Positions 25,264-33,194 of a stretch of DNA of 64,000 nt are shown here, piece after piece. The translations under genes were made by a program, and so were the position numbers. The notes below the pieces were generated by a model, which saw only the letters and a list, made by a program, of their open reading frames with translations, was not told the origin of the DNA and ran no database searches. Source of the DNA: Paenibacillus wynnii (lineage in GTDB: Bacteria > Bacillota > Bacilli > Paenibacillales > Paenibacillaceae); assembly GCF_030812855.1 (NCBI RefSeq), contig NZ_JAUSTK010000025.1, positions 1 through 64,000 on the forward strand, given 5' to 3'. Each line of letters starts with the position of its first letter. The stretch's first letter is position 1.

Positions 25264-26475
25264 TCATTTAACTTTCACAACCGAAAGAAGAGCTCCAATA
25301 ATAAGTCCGGTTTCGAGTGCCATATCTTCAAAATCGTTAAGCGGCAGCGGGTTTTTGCCTATCCCCAGCTCTACTGTAAATCCCGGCTTACGAAAGTATT
25401 GAATGAACCAATCCTTGAAGCCCGCATCACTTCCCGTTAGTTCAACAGCCCGATATCCACTGGCTGATGCCAGCCTAGCCACCAACTCTGCACTCTCCGG
25501 TGGTTCATACCCGCGGTAATTCCAATAAATTTCTCCGCCTTGACTATGCAAAGACACAGCTGCGTCTCCTGGTATCCTCTCCGCAAGGGCAGCAAGAGCT
25601 GCGGCTTCCGGTTCACATAACGGAGCATGGCCGCTGTAGTCACGAGGTGCCGGGCCCGTCACCCCTCGGCGTGCGGCCTCCTCTTCCCAATGTGCCGGGA
25701 ATTGGTCGCCTAAATCCACTCCGCGTATATTGGCCTTCCAATGCCGATAGCCCCGGCGGCCTCCGTTCCATTTGAGCAGATCATTGAAATATAAATGATC
25801 GGGTCCAGCGCCCTCCTGTACCAGTTCTACACCGTCTGGATTCGCCATGGGGACGGCCCATAAGGTCCAGTTATTGAACCAATCCTGCACACGATGTCCA
25901 TTCCAGAGTCCTCCTCCGGCATACGCTGCGGCATACTCCTCTACGAAAGACATTAGACAAGGTGAAGTCAGCCATTCATTGGCATGAAGGGCGGCGTTAA
26001 CATGTAAATGGCGGGCTCCCCGACCTATCTTAATGAGGTGCAGCGGCTTCCCCATAACGCTGTAGCCGATAGTATCTTTCTCCATAAAGGGATATTTCTC
26101 TATGAGTGCAGCAATATCTTCTTCAACATTGGTCGGACCGTATTCTCCACGTAATATCACCACACGTTTCGGCTTAGGTGTTGGGATCACCAGTACTTTT
26201 CCAGGATGGAAGCGTCCGGATAGGATTCCCGGATTCAATTTCTCAAGTTCCTCTATATGGATATTGAACAAAGCAGCCAACTTTTCTGCGCTATCTCCTT
26301 CCTGTAGAGCGTAACGACTGCGCGGAGCAGAGGGTAAATATATGATTTGTCCGGGATGTAAGTAAGCCTGCTTCACTACCCATGGGTTTCCTTGAATCAC
26401 ATGCTCAGGGGTCAGTCCATGGGCCGCGGCAATCCGACTTACGGTATCTCCTTTGTGTGTTACATATTGCTGCAT
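25264..26475 (-). CDS. LysM-M14 peptidase, gamma-D-glutamyl-L-diamino acid endopeptidase I type
   Basis: 403 residues. Two LysM repeats (about 1-46 and 50-97) bind peptidoglycan glycan. A zinc carboxypeptidase domain (M14) follows: LHANEW provides H and E of the HxxE pair (near 164-167), AVSLHSQGG the third ligand (near 308), and FTVELGIG the catalytic Glu (near 368). This plan is that of ENP1 of Lysinibacillus sphaericus, which cuts the gamma-D-Glu-mDAP bond in spore or cell-wall peptides. No signal peptide is visible from the chosen ATG, as in ENP1. AGGGGG lies 9 nt upstream. Confidence 0.9.
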   Translation of the reverse strand: MQQYVTHKGDTVSRIAAAHGLTPEHVIQGNPWVVKQAYLHPGQIIYLPSAPRSRYALQEGDSAEKLAALFNIHIEELEKLNPGILSGRFHPGKVLVIPTPKPKRVVILRGEYGPTNVEEDIAALIEKYPFMEKDTIGYSVMGKPLHLIKIGRGARHLHVNAALHANEWLTSPCLMSFVEEYAAAYAGGGLWNGHRVQDWFNNWTLWAVPMANPDGVELVQEGAGPDHLYFNDLLKWNGGRRGYRHWKANIRGVDLGDQFPAHWEEEAARRGVTGPAPRDYSGHAPLCEPEAAALAALAERIPGDAAVSLHSQGGEIYWNYRGYEPPESAELVARLASASGYRAVELTGSDAGFKDWFIQYFRKPGFTVELGIGKNPLPLNDFEDMALETGLIIGALLSVVKVK

Positions 26476-26581
26476 CAATCTCATCCCCCTATGAAAATTA
26501 CCATATTTTAATCTATTGTATGCGCTCTCTGCTGAGCTTAGCAGATTCCATTCTGCAGGAAATAGGAGTCGGCTAGAAATA

Positions 26582-26635
26582 AAAAAGGGAGGTATCTCTT
26601 GAGCCATGTAAATGGCTGCCGGATACCTCCTTTTT
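26582..26635 (-). terminator. Terminator of murI
   Basis: GGAGGTATC pairs with GATACCTCC, with an inner AGCCAT/ATGGCT arm. On the minus strand six T follow; on the plus strand five T follow, so it can work both ways. Confidence 0.85.
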
Positions 26636-26679
26636 CTCCCTATAGGGAGTTGTCCTGATCGGATACGGGATGATAAGAA

Positions 26680-27486
26680 TTATAGCGATGATACCTGCCA
26701 CACAACGGGTGTGCGGTTGATTTGCTCCCCTAGCCAATCGCGGGCGATTTTCTGGAACATTTCAGCATCTCCACTGCAGAAGAACTGGTGTATCGGACTT
26801 TCGCTGCCGCTAGCCAGCTTCCCTTTTTCATATAGAATCGTGCTGATCTCCCTTGCTGTCTCATCAGCTGAGCTAATGAGTTTGACACAGTTTCCCATCA
26901 CCTTCCCTATGGACGACATCAGAAACGGATAATGAGTACAGCCAAGAATTAAGGTGTCAATATTATCGTCTTTAATGCCCTCGAGCGATCGCTCCACAAC
27001 CTCATAACTTTCCTCCGAGCGGAACATACCCTGTTCTACTAAAGGGACAAGCATTGGGCATGCCTGACTAACCACTTGTACAAAAGGGGAGAGCTGTTGA
27101 AGTGCCACTGTATAAGCCCCGCTGTTAATCGTTCCAACCGTACCTATTACGCCTACCTGTCCGCTTTGTGTGGCACTAATTGCGGCTCGCGCGCCAGGAT
27201 GAATCACACCTATAACAGGAATCGATACTTTGGCCGAAATATATTCGAGCGCTGCCGCCGTTGCTGTATTACAGGCGATAACAATCATTTTAGGATTAAA
27301 TTGAATGAGATAATCGACGATTTGCTCCGTGAACCTTTTCACTTCTTCTGTTGAACGGGGTCCGTAGGGCGCGCGGGCAGTGTCTCCGAAATAAATGATC
27401 TTCTCCCGCGGGAGCTGCCTCATCACTTCCTTGACAACAGTCAGCCCTCCAACACCTGAATCTAGTATTGCAATAGCTTGCTGCAC
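26680..27486 (-). CDS. murI: Glutamate racemase
   Basis: 268 residues. It converts L- to D-glutamate for peptidoglycan. AILDSGVGGLTVV is the N-terminal signature, YFGDTARAPYG follows, VIACNTATA has the first catalytic Cys and ILGCTHYPF the second. I choose GTG 27486, with AAGGAAG 10 nt upstream, which gives the usual length. The open frame reaches 27564, but the added residues are not conserved. Confidence 0.95.
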   Translation of the reverse strand: MQQAIAILDSGVGGLTVVKEVMRQLPREKIIYFGDTARAPYGPRSTEEVKRFTEQIVDYLIQFNPKMIVIACNTATAAALEYISAKVSIPVIGVIHPGARAAISATQSGQVGVIGTVGTINSGAYTVALQQLSPFVQVVSQACPMLVPLVEQGMFRSEESYEVVERSLEGIKDDNIDTLILGCTHYPFLMSSIGKVMGNCVKLISSADETAREISTILYEKGKLASGSESPIHQFFCSGDAEMFQKIARDWLGEQINRTPVVWQVSSL

Positions 27487-27619
27487 GAACACACCGCTTC
27501 CTTCTTCTTGTTTTGTGTAGCTTATGTAAGGCGGAAACAAAGTGTACCTGACTTTCTGCCCCAATTGCAGATATTACTCCTTTTACATCTTCAGTTCAAG
27601 ACAAGTTTCAATTAAAAGA

Positions 27620-27649
27620 GCCGTTCTTCGCCAATAAGCGAAAAACGGC
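27620..27649 (-). terminator. Terminator of the YtxH gene
   Basis: On the minus strand GCCGTTTTTCGC pairs with GCGAAGAACGGC around TTATTG (one mismatch), followed by TCTTTT. Confidence 0.82.
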
Positions 27650-27671
27650 ACCGGCTAACATTTATAATTTC

Positions 27672-28061
27672 CTACTCGACCTTGCTGCTATCATCGACTT
27701 CATCAATTACAGCATCTACATTAACTTCATCTACTACTGCATCAACGTTTACTTCGCCAGCAGTTTCATCGTCTGTAATTCCGCTGACCTCCACGATTTC
27801 CTCCGTCTCCGAACCCAGACGTTGTTTACCCCACTCCCGAACCTCTACGACAACATCCTTAGCTTTATCATATAACTCCACACTTTTGTCACCGGCTTGG
27901 GATGCAATTTCCTGAGCTTTCTCCAGAGTCGTGGCTGTTCCCTCCGAAATATCCTTACGAAGTTCTTTTCCAGCCTTGGGTGCAAATAGCAAAGCTGCAA
28001 CAGAGCCTACAACACTTCCGACCACAACGCCCCACAACACGCTTTTCTTGTTATTCTTCAT
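27672..28061 (-). CDS. YtxH domain protein
   Basis: 129 residues. One glycine-rich membrane helix near the N-terminus leads into LLFAPKAGKELRKDI, the YtxH mark, then an amphipathic helix with alternating K/E. The acidic C-terminus contains a tandem pair, VNVDAVVDE and VNVDAVIDE. YtxH proteins are general-stress-linked small membrane proteins of unknown function. GGAGAG precedes the ATG. Confidence 0.88.
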   Translation of the reverse strand: MKNNKKSVLWGVVVGSVVGSVAALLFAPKAGKELRKDISEGTATTLEKAQEIASQAGDKSVELYDKAKDVVVEVREWGKQRLGSETEEIVEVSGITDDETAGEVNVDAVVDEVNVDAVIDEVDDSSKVE

Positions 28062-28243
28062 CTGTTCATCTCTCCTTCATCTTTACTGTGCCCCATTTGG
28101 GGAAAGCGAGAAAACGGTTCGGCACTTTCGGCCCTAAGTAGATCTTCTCTTCACCCGATTGGGCTAATGCCTATATCTGCTACTATCATAAGCGGAGAGA
28201 AGCTGTCCTGTGACAAAGAAAGAGCTCTTTTCACCTAAAAAAT

Positions 28244-28876
28244 TTAAATAGGCACAATACTGTATCTGCAGCACCTTCCACCTTCAGCCATACATTCACT
28301 GCGCGTTACCTTGGCACTTAATAACTCTTCAAATAGATTATGCTCGCATTGACAGGCATTCCGGAACTGTCCGGCTACCTGACGGATCGGGCAGTTATAT
28401 TCACGTATTTCATAAGATCCGTCATCTTTCTGGTTCCATTCCGCCATATATCCCCCAGCATTTTGAATGGAGGACAACTCTGCAACCCGCTCCTCCAAGT
28501 TCCGGTTTTCCATCATTGGAGAATACTGAGCAAGCATCCGCCTGCGGCGGCCTTCGAATAAAGTATTAACAGCTTCGATCCCGCTGCCATGATCCAGCTC
28601 CCGAAGTAGCTCTAGGGCTAGGTTGTGATAATTTTTCGGAAAATACTCCTCTGCAAGCTCAGTTAATGAATACATATGTAAGGGTCTACCCATCGCCTGA
28701 CGCACAACCTTGGTTTTAACAATGCCCTCCTGCTCCATTTGAAGGACATGGCGCCTGACACCCATCTCTGTAATTTCCAGTTCTGAAGCCAGTGCACCGA
28801 TAGTCAGCGGTCCCTTTGTTTTCAGGAGCTTCATGATCATACGCCTTGTCGAGCCGCTTTCCTGCTCCTTTTTCAT
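28244..28876 (-). CDS. SufR/DeoR-like winged-helix regulator with C-terminal Cys cluster
   Basis: 210 residues. The winged helix (about 8-70) has LTIGALASELEITEMGVRRHV as its recognition region. The C-terminal half holds NCPIRQVAG, ACQC, RSEC and GGRCC, the Cys spacing of SufR-type regulators that carry an Fe-S cluster and control suf genes. No suf gene is in view, so the target is unknown. It starts 19 bp behind the DUF86 gene, so the two form an operon. Confidence 0.78.
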   Translation of the reverse strand: MKKEQESGSTRRMIMKLLKTKGPLTIGALASELEITEMGVRRHVLQMEQEGIVKTKVVRQAMGRPLHMYSLTELAEEYFPKNYHNLALELLRELDHGSGIEAVNTLFEGRRRRMLAQYSPMMENRNLEERVAELSSIQNAGGYMAEWNQKDDGSYEIREYNCPIRQVAGQFRNACQCEHNLFEELLSAKVTRSECMAEGGRCCRYSIVPI

Positions 28877-28895
28877 CTCACGGACCCCTTTCTAT

Positions 28896-29336
28896 TTATT
28901 GATGTATGTTGGTCCCCAATTCCTGGTCTAAATAGTTGCGGACTTCTAAGGCAAATTGCTCCAAAACCTCTGAAAGTACCGGAGTTAAAGGATGCAGAGA
29001 GCTGCGATCCCACTCAAAATAATCCTGAACAAGCGGCTTACGCAGAGCGACTAATTCAATAAGTTTGGTATAGATACCAATGTCACCGAACACGGTCTCT
29101 TCATGAATAATGGAAATAATGTCCTCGTAACTACCCGCGTCCCGCATGATAAATCCGTCAATTAGACAGCTCCCTACGTCAGTAACGACCTCAATAGCCA
29201 AGTGGAGACTACGTTCCTGCACCAGTCCCATTAATGTACTGCCGTCCCAGTTAGCCGCCGCATACCGCAGGCCTGCAGTGATATCTGGAATTTGGTCCAG
29301 AATGAGTTCGATTTGCTTCCGGTTGACATAATACAC
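28896..29336 (-). CDS. DUF86 (HepT-like fold) protein
   Basis: 146 residues, all helical, like B. subtilis YutE. HepT toxins use an R-x4-H-x-Y motif; here the corresponding place reads RKPLVQDY, with Gln for His, so HepT-type RNase activity is unlikely. No MNT-type antitoxin gene is adjacent. The start codon is GTG with GGGGG 7 nt upstream. Cotranscribed with the SufR-like regulator. Confidence 0.8.
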   Translation of the reverse strand: MYYVNRKQIELILDQIPDITAGLRYAAANWDGSTLMGLVQERSLHLAIEVVTDVGSCLIDGFIMRDAGSYEDIISIIHEETVFGDIGIYTKLIELVALRKPLVQDYFEWDRSSLHPLTPVLSEVLEQFALEVRNYLDQELGTNIHQ

Positions 29337-29377
29337 AGCTATACCCCCAAAAGAGTTCTAAGATCGTTTATTAAGGT

Positions 29378-29467
29378 CTACTTTCCGCGCTTACCCCGCC
29401 GTTTCAACCAGAAAAACATAACCACACACGCCGCAAGGAAGACCACCAAATAAGTTAACGCTTCCAT
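29378..29467 (-). CDS. Possible 29-residue membrane peptide
   Basis: MEALTYLVVFLAACVVMFF followed by a basic tail WLKRRGKRGK: a single hydrophobic helix with positive residues on the inside end, typical of small membrane proteins. No good ribosome site precedes this ATG. A TTG seven codons upstream at 29488 has GGTGG 5 nt before it and may be the true start (36 residues). No family recognised. Confidence 0.4.
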   Translation of the reverse strand: MEALTYLVVFLAACVVMFFWLKRRGKRGK

Positions 29468-29542
29468 TGGATATTCTAACTCGCGCAAGACTGCCACCAC
29501 TTTCTTTTATAAAATCAGATTCTCGTCTCTCGGAAGACCGTC

Positions 29543-29830
29543 TTAAATTTCATAATCAACAGAATAAGAAAGCTCCTTAACCTCATTAATATGAGTAATA
29601 ACTTCCTTATGGACCGGATGGACTTGATAGGCCTGCAGATCTTCCAGTGAGGCTACTTCCGTCACAAGAGCAATGTCAAAGGAACGTTCTGAGCGGAGCA
29701 AATCAGTACCCACCTCTATCGCTAGAAGCTCCGGGATTTTTCCTTCCATGTTACGTAATACAGCCACCGTGGCTGCTACACTTTCGGGTGAACGATCCTT
29801 CAGTTTGAAGAATACAATATGCTTAATCAT
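29543..29830 (-). CDS. Dabb family stress-response barrel protein
   Basis: 95 residues, a ferredoxin-like alpha/beta barrel that dimerises. MIKHIVFFKLKD at the start and YQVHPVHKEVI near the end are the family marks. Function in bacteria is mostly unknown. AGGGAG lies 7 nt before the ATG. Confidence 0.88.
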   Translation of the reverse strand: MIKHIVFFKLKDRSPESVAATVAVLRNMEGKIPELLAIEVGTDLLRSERSFDIALVTEVASLEDLQAYQVHPVHKEVITHINEVKELSYSVDYEI

Positions 29831-29854
29831 GTTATTTCGCTCCCTGTCTATTCT

Positions 29855-29870
29855 TATATTTTAAAATATA
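29855..29870. promoter_or_regulatory. 16-bp AT-only perfect palindrome
   Basis: TATATTTTAAAATATA lies 25 bp upstream of the Dabb gene and 115 bp before the divergent HTH gene. It could be an operator or simply the AT-rich promoter core. Confidence 0.3.
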
Positions 29871-29984
29871 TCATAACACCACACGTTCTGAAAGAAACTT
29901 ACACAGGAGTCCGTAGTTACAGGATTATCCATTGATCCATATAGGGAAGTAATGTAGTATTTATTACAAAAAATCGGAGGAAGT

Positions 29985-30566
29985 ATGCCTACAATTCAAC
30001 CAGAACCTCACAAAATCCAGGCTTGGGCCCAGATAAACCGTAAATACCTCGGACAGGGTGTGCGCGTCAAAAGATTTCGCCGGCCTAAACGCAGTCAAAT
30101 CCGCAATCGTGTACTCTTAGCCATATTGATGGCTAAGGATATGAAACTCTCACAGTTTGCCGAAGAGCTGTCTATCTCATCACGTAGCGTCAGCGCTTGG
30201 GTGTACGAAGGCCGTATTCCATCCAGAATCAATATGGACAAGGCCTGCCGTATTCTAGGATATCCTGCCCATATTCTTTTCAATGAAGCGTTGATTCAAG
30301 AAAGTCCAATCCTGTGCCAGCCCTCCTCTTCCCGATTCATGAAGAGAGCCCAATCCAGCTCGCCCAAACGTAATAAAATCTTGCTTGGACTTTGCATGGT
30401 CTATGATTTGTCCGTAACCGATGTAAGTCAGTGGATAAGCATTCATCCGGGTACTTTCCGTAAATGGCTGCATTATGGTCATCTGCCTACACCTGTATTG
30501 CAGGACAAGGCCGCGGAGTTTTTTAGAATTCCTACGAATATTTTGTTTGCGGATTGCGACTCCTGA
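29985..30566 (+). CDS. Double helix-turn-helix DNA-binding protein
   Basis: 193 residues with two copies of an XRE-like helix-turn-helix. The first (about 40-100) contains MKLSQFAEELSISSRSVSAW; the second (about 128-190) contains VTDVSQWISIHPGTFRKWL. Both are followed by a similar ILGYPAHILF or FFRIPTNILF tail, so the protein looks like an internal duplication. A basic N-terminus precedes them. GGAGGAAGT lies just before the ATG. Its 3' end overlaps the MBL gene by 13 bp. Confidence 0.78.
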   Translation: MPTIQPEPHKIQAWAQINRKYLGQGVRVKRFRRPKRSQIRNRVLLAILMAKDMKLSQFAEELSISSRSVSAWVYEGRIPSRINMDKACRILGYPAHILFNEALIQESPILCQPSSSRFMKRAQSSSPKRNKILLGLCMVYDLSVTDVSQWISIHPGTFRKWLHYGHLPTPVLQDKAAEFFRIPTNILFADCDS

Positions 30567-31315
30567 CTTCTGGATTTACAGATCTGTGGGAGGTAGCCCC
30601 AGGGGGTATCGGACTTCGCACCTTATTTGTAAATGTCGCCTATATAAGCTCTTCAACTTCCGAATGGATTCTCGTGGATACAGGCCTTGGCATGTTTGCT
30701 GGCAGTATCCTGAATACGGCGAAAGAGAATTTTTGTAAACCGCCGCTGGCCCTCATTCTGACACACGGACATTTTGATCATGTAGGTACGATTAAGGAGC
30801 TCTTGGAGGAATGGAACATGCCTGTTTACGCCCATCCTCTGGAACTTCCATATCTAACAGGACAGCAGGACTATCCACCGGCAGATCCATCCGTAGGCGG
30901 CGGATTAATGGCAGTGATCTCCCCTTTGTACCCGCATCGCAGTATTAATCTTGGAACTTCGGTGCTGCCTTTGCCTGAGGATGGAACTGTGCCCGGTGCG
31001 TTGGGTTGGAAATGGATTCATACACCTGGACATAGTCCGGGACATATTTCACTGTTTCGTGAGCAGGATAGCGTATTAATTGCGGGAGACGCTTTTATTA
31101 CAGTAAAACAAGAATCCGCGTTGGCTGTCGTTATGCAGCAGCAGGAAATTCATGGACCGCCTACTTATTTCACAATCGATTGGGCTAAGGCGGAGGATTC
31201 TGTCCGCAAGCTTGCCCAATTGAACCCCCTCGTCGCCCTTACTGGACACGGCTTACCCATGAGAGGCACAGAATTATCTGCGCAACTGGCGCTTTTAAGT
31301 AATAATTTCAAATAA
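30554..31315 (+). CDS. MBL-fold metallo-hydrolase, glyoxalase II-like
   Basis: About 253 residues. ILTHGHFDHVG gives HxHxDH, HTPGHSPGHISLF the next His, LIAGDAFI the bridging Asp and LTGHGLPM the last His, as in the common glyoxalase II-like branch. The start is uncertain: TTG 30554 overlaps the upstream HTH gene and lacks a clear ribosome site, so translation may be coupled. Confidence 0.85.
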   Translation: MRLLTSGFTDLWEVAPGGIGLRTLFVNVAYISSSTSEWILVDTGLGMFAGSILNTAKENFCKPPLALILTHGHFDHVGTIKELLEEWNMPVYAHPLELPYLTGQQDYPPADPSVGGGLMAVISPLYPHRSINLGTSVLPLPEDGTVPGALGWKWIHTPGHSPGHISLFREQDSVLIAGDAFITVKQESALAVVMQQQEIHGPPTYFTIDWAKAEDSVRKLAQLNPLVALTGHGLPMRGTELSAQLALLSNNFK

Positions 31316-31335
31316 ATGGCAATGCCGGATCAGGG

Positions 31336-31361
31336 GAAATATGTTGCTTCCTCTGATGTTT
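31336..31361 (+). terminator. Weak terminator behind the MBL gene
   Basis: ATCAGGGGAA pairs with TTCCTCTGAT (one G-T) around a 6-9 nt loop; the following tract GTTTAGCTCATTTTT is only partly T. Confidence 0.4.
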
Positions 31362-31986
31362 AGCTCATTTTTCGAGCAACTATGTATCTCAATATGTATG
31401 AATGGCTCTTGCCTTCTGGGCTCTTCAAAGTCTCGGGATATGAACCGGTGTCCAAAATCTCCGTCCCTGCAAAATGCTCCCTTAGCTCCCGATCGTTAAA
31501 GAAATGGGCGAATTTTCCTTCTTTATATTCATAGGTTCCAGGCTCCATTAACCTTCCGCAGCCGTTGTTCGGATCCTCATCAGAAAAGCTTGTGAAATAG
31601 ACCACTCCGCCGAGACGCAGTTGCTTCAGGCAATTAACCACTAGTCTTCGGCGCTCCTCTTGCAGAAATAAATGAAGTAAATCATAGCAGTAAATGGCAT
31701 CGACCTGTATTTCCAAACGGTGATCCAAAGCTGATCCAAGAGTGAAAGAACTCAACGGATCCCACTCAGCTGCAATCTCTATGGCTACCGGAGTCACTTC
31801 AATGCCATAGGTCTCGAACTCCTTCGAGAATACCTTCGTATTACGTCCGTAGCCTGCTCCAGGAACTAACACGGACTTCGACTGATGCTGCCGGAATAAA
31901 TCCATGGCAAGCAGTGCCGTAGGACTGGGATCGCTTCCCCAGATCATCCCTTCTTGCGCAAATCGTTGATTCCAGTAATCGTACAT
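31360..31986 (-). CDS. Class I SAM-dependent methyltransferase (TehB/TPMT-like)
   Basis: 208 residues. MYDYWNQRF and WGSDPSPTA at the start and VLVPGAGYGRNTKVF as the SAM motif point to the thiopurine/tellurite methyltransferase-like group. AIYCYDLLHLF and LRLGGVVYFTSF follow. Substrate unknown. It lies 24 bp behind the GNAT gene, so they may be cotranscribed. Confidence 0.85.
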   Translation of the reverse strand: MYDYWNQRFAQEGMIWGSDPSPTALLAMDLFRQHQSKSVLVPGAGYGRNTKVFSKEFETYGIEVTPVAIEIAAEWDPLSSFTLGSALDHRLEIQVDAIYCYDLLHLFLQEERRRLVVNCLKQLRLGGVVYFTSFSDEDPNNGCGRLMEPGTYEYKEGKFAHFFNDRELREHFAGTEILDTGSYPETLKSPEGKSHSYILRYIVARKMS

Positions 31987-32010
31987 GAAGCTCCCCCTCC
32001 TGTCTCCTGT

Positions 32011-32826
32011 TCAATTTCTAACCCTGTACCAATATTGATAAATTTCTTCAAAGCCTAATTTGTCATACAAAGCACAAGCCCCATGATTAGCCAGAACTAC
32101 TTGGAGGAAAGAGGACGAAGCACCTTGCTGCTTACCCCAATGAAGCAGTCCCATAAGCAGTTGTTCTCCCATACCTTGTCTACGATGAGATGTAGAGGTA
32201 ACAATATCGTATATTCCCATGTACCCGTGTTGAATGACCCCTAGCCCGCATGCGGTTGGAACACCTTCCTTTAGCAATAGGGCATATCCCTGCTTCAAAG
32301 TTGAAGCAGAGAACATTCTTTTAAGAGTTCTTCGGTTCTCATCGGACAATTCTGTCAACTCGGCAAAAGCCTCCAGCCACTCTTCGCTCCATTCATTTTG
32401 GATCTGAACTGAATATTGTGAATTAGCGACCGGCAGTTTGTTCAGATCCAACACCCGGACAGAAGAAGGCTCTACCACACTATAGCCGAATCCTTCAAGA
32501 ATTTTATCCAGATCTGCAGGCTGAATATAAGGAGTTATTTTAAAAACAGGCTTAAGCCCCGCATCCAGATAATACGCCTCTGCCAGCTTGATTTTCTTCC
32601 TAACCTCATCGTCAGATGCACCCGCTCCATATAAAGGGTTAACCGAATTAGCCCTTTTCGTATATCCCGCCGCTGAACGCAGAATCCAACCCTGCAAAAG
32701 AATACTCTGTTCCGCGGGCCACGTATTTAATGTGATCTCTTCAATAGATTTATACAGCATATCCCTCTCCTCTTTACCACGTTTGTTGCGCATCGTAGGC
32801 AGCAGCTTCACTTCCCCCTCGCTCAT
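32011..32826 (-). CDS. GNAT family N-acetyltransferase
   Basis: Up to 271 residues. The N-terminal LNTWPAEQSILLQGWILR and GYTKRANSVNPLY are typical of a two-domain acetyltransferase group. SHRRQGMGEQLLMGLL in the C-terminal half is the acetyl-CoA loop, and ALYDKLGFEE the end of the fold. Two starts are credible: ATG 32826 (GGAG 9 nt upstream) and ATG 32760 (GAGGAG about 6 nt upstream). Relatives usually begin near the second. Confidence 0.88.
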   Translation of the reverse strand: MSEGEVKLLPTMRNKRGKEERDMLYKSIEEITLNTWPAEQSILLQGWILRSAAGYTKRANSVNPLYGAGASDDEVRKKIKLAEAYYLDAGLKPVFKITPYIQPADLDKILEGFGYSVVEPSSVRVLDLNKLPVANSQYSVQIQNEWSEEWLEAFAELTELSDENRRTLKRMFSASTLKQGYALLLKEGVPTACGLGVIQHGYMGIYDIVTSTSHRRQGMGEQLLMGLLHWGKQQGASSSFLQVVLANHGACALYDKLGFEEIYQYWYRVRN

Positions 32827-33133
32827 TACTCAACACTCCTTTATTTGGAAAAAAACACCTTTATTATATAATAATCTACAGTCTCTTTAAAGCAAACATA
32901 GATTGTACTTAAGATTTCTGTGTTCATGTAGGACAACCGTGGGAAATAAAGTTAGAGGGAAAATTTACCTGTAAATCATAAATAAAACCTTATAATCAAC
33001 ATTTATAGGGAAATATCCCCTCCAAATAACTCGATAAATGGTTCACTCCTGGTTGTTGTTCATACGTGTTTCACAAAAATTTTCACCACATTCGGATCAC
33101 CTATAAATCAAAAGTTCAATCTATATAGTTAGA
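32827..33133. other. Gene-free gap, nothing recognised
   Basis: AT-rich sequence with no convincing reading frame, repeat or RNA. An isolated TATAAT at 32989 has no clear -35. Confidence 0.5.
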
Positions 33134-33173
33134 AAAAACGGCCTATCCTCCAATTGCTCAGAGAATTAGCCGT
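33134..33173 (-). terminator. Terminator of the CobW-family gene zagA
   Basis: On the minus strand ACGGC pairs with GCCGT, with an inner partial TAATT/AATTG arm, followed by six T. It is 20 bp behind the stop codon. Confidence 0.65.
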
Positions 33174-33194
33174 CTGTCTGGTGCAAATTCATTC

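Noticed and set aside
28896-29336. HepT toxin of a toxin-antitoxin pair
   Set aside because: The catalytic His is Gln and there is no MNT-type partner gene.
32982-32994. Promoter at TATAAT in the 32.8-33.1 kb gap
   Set aside because: No -35 at suitable distance and no gene in the right direction before the zagA terminator.
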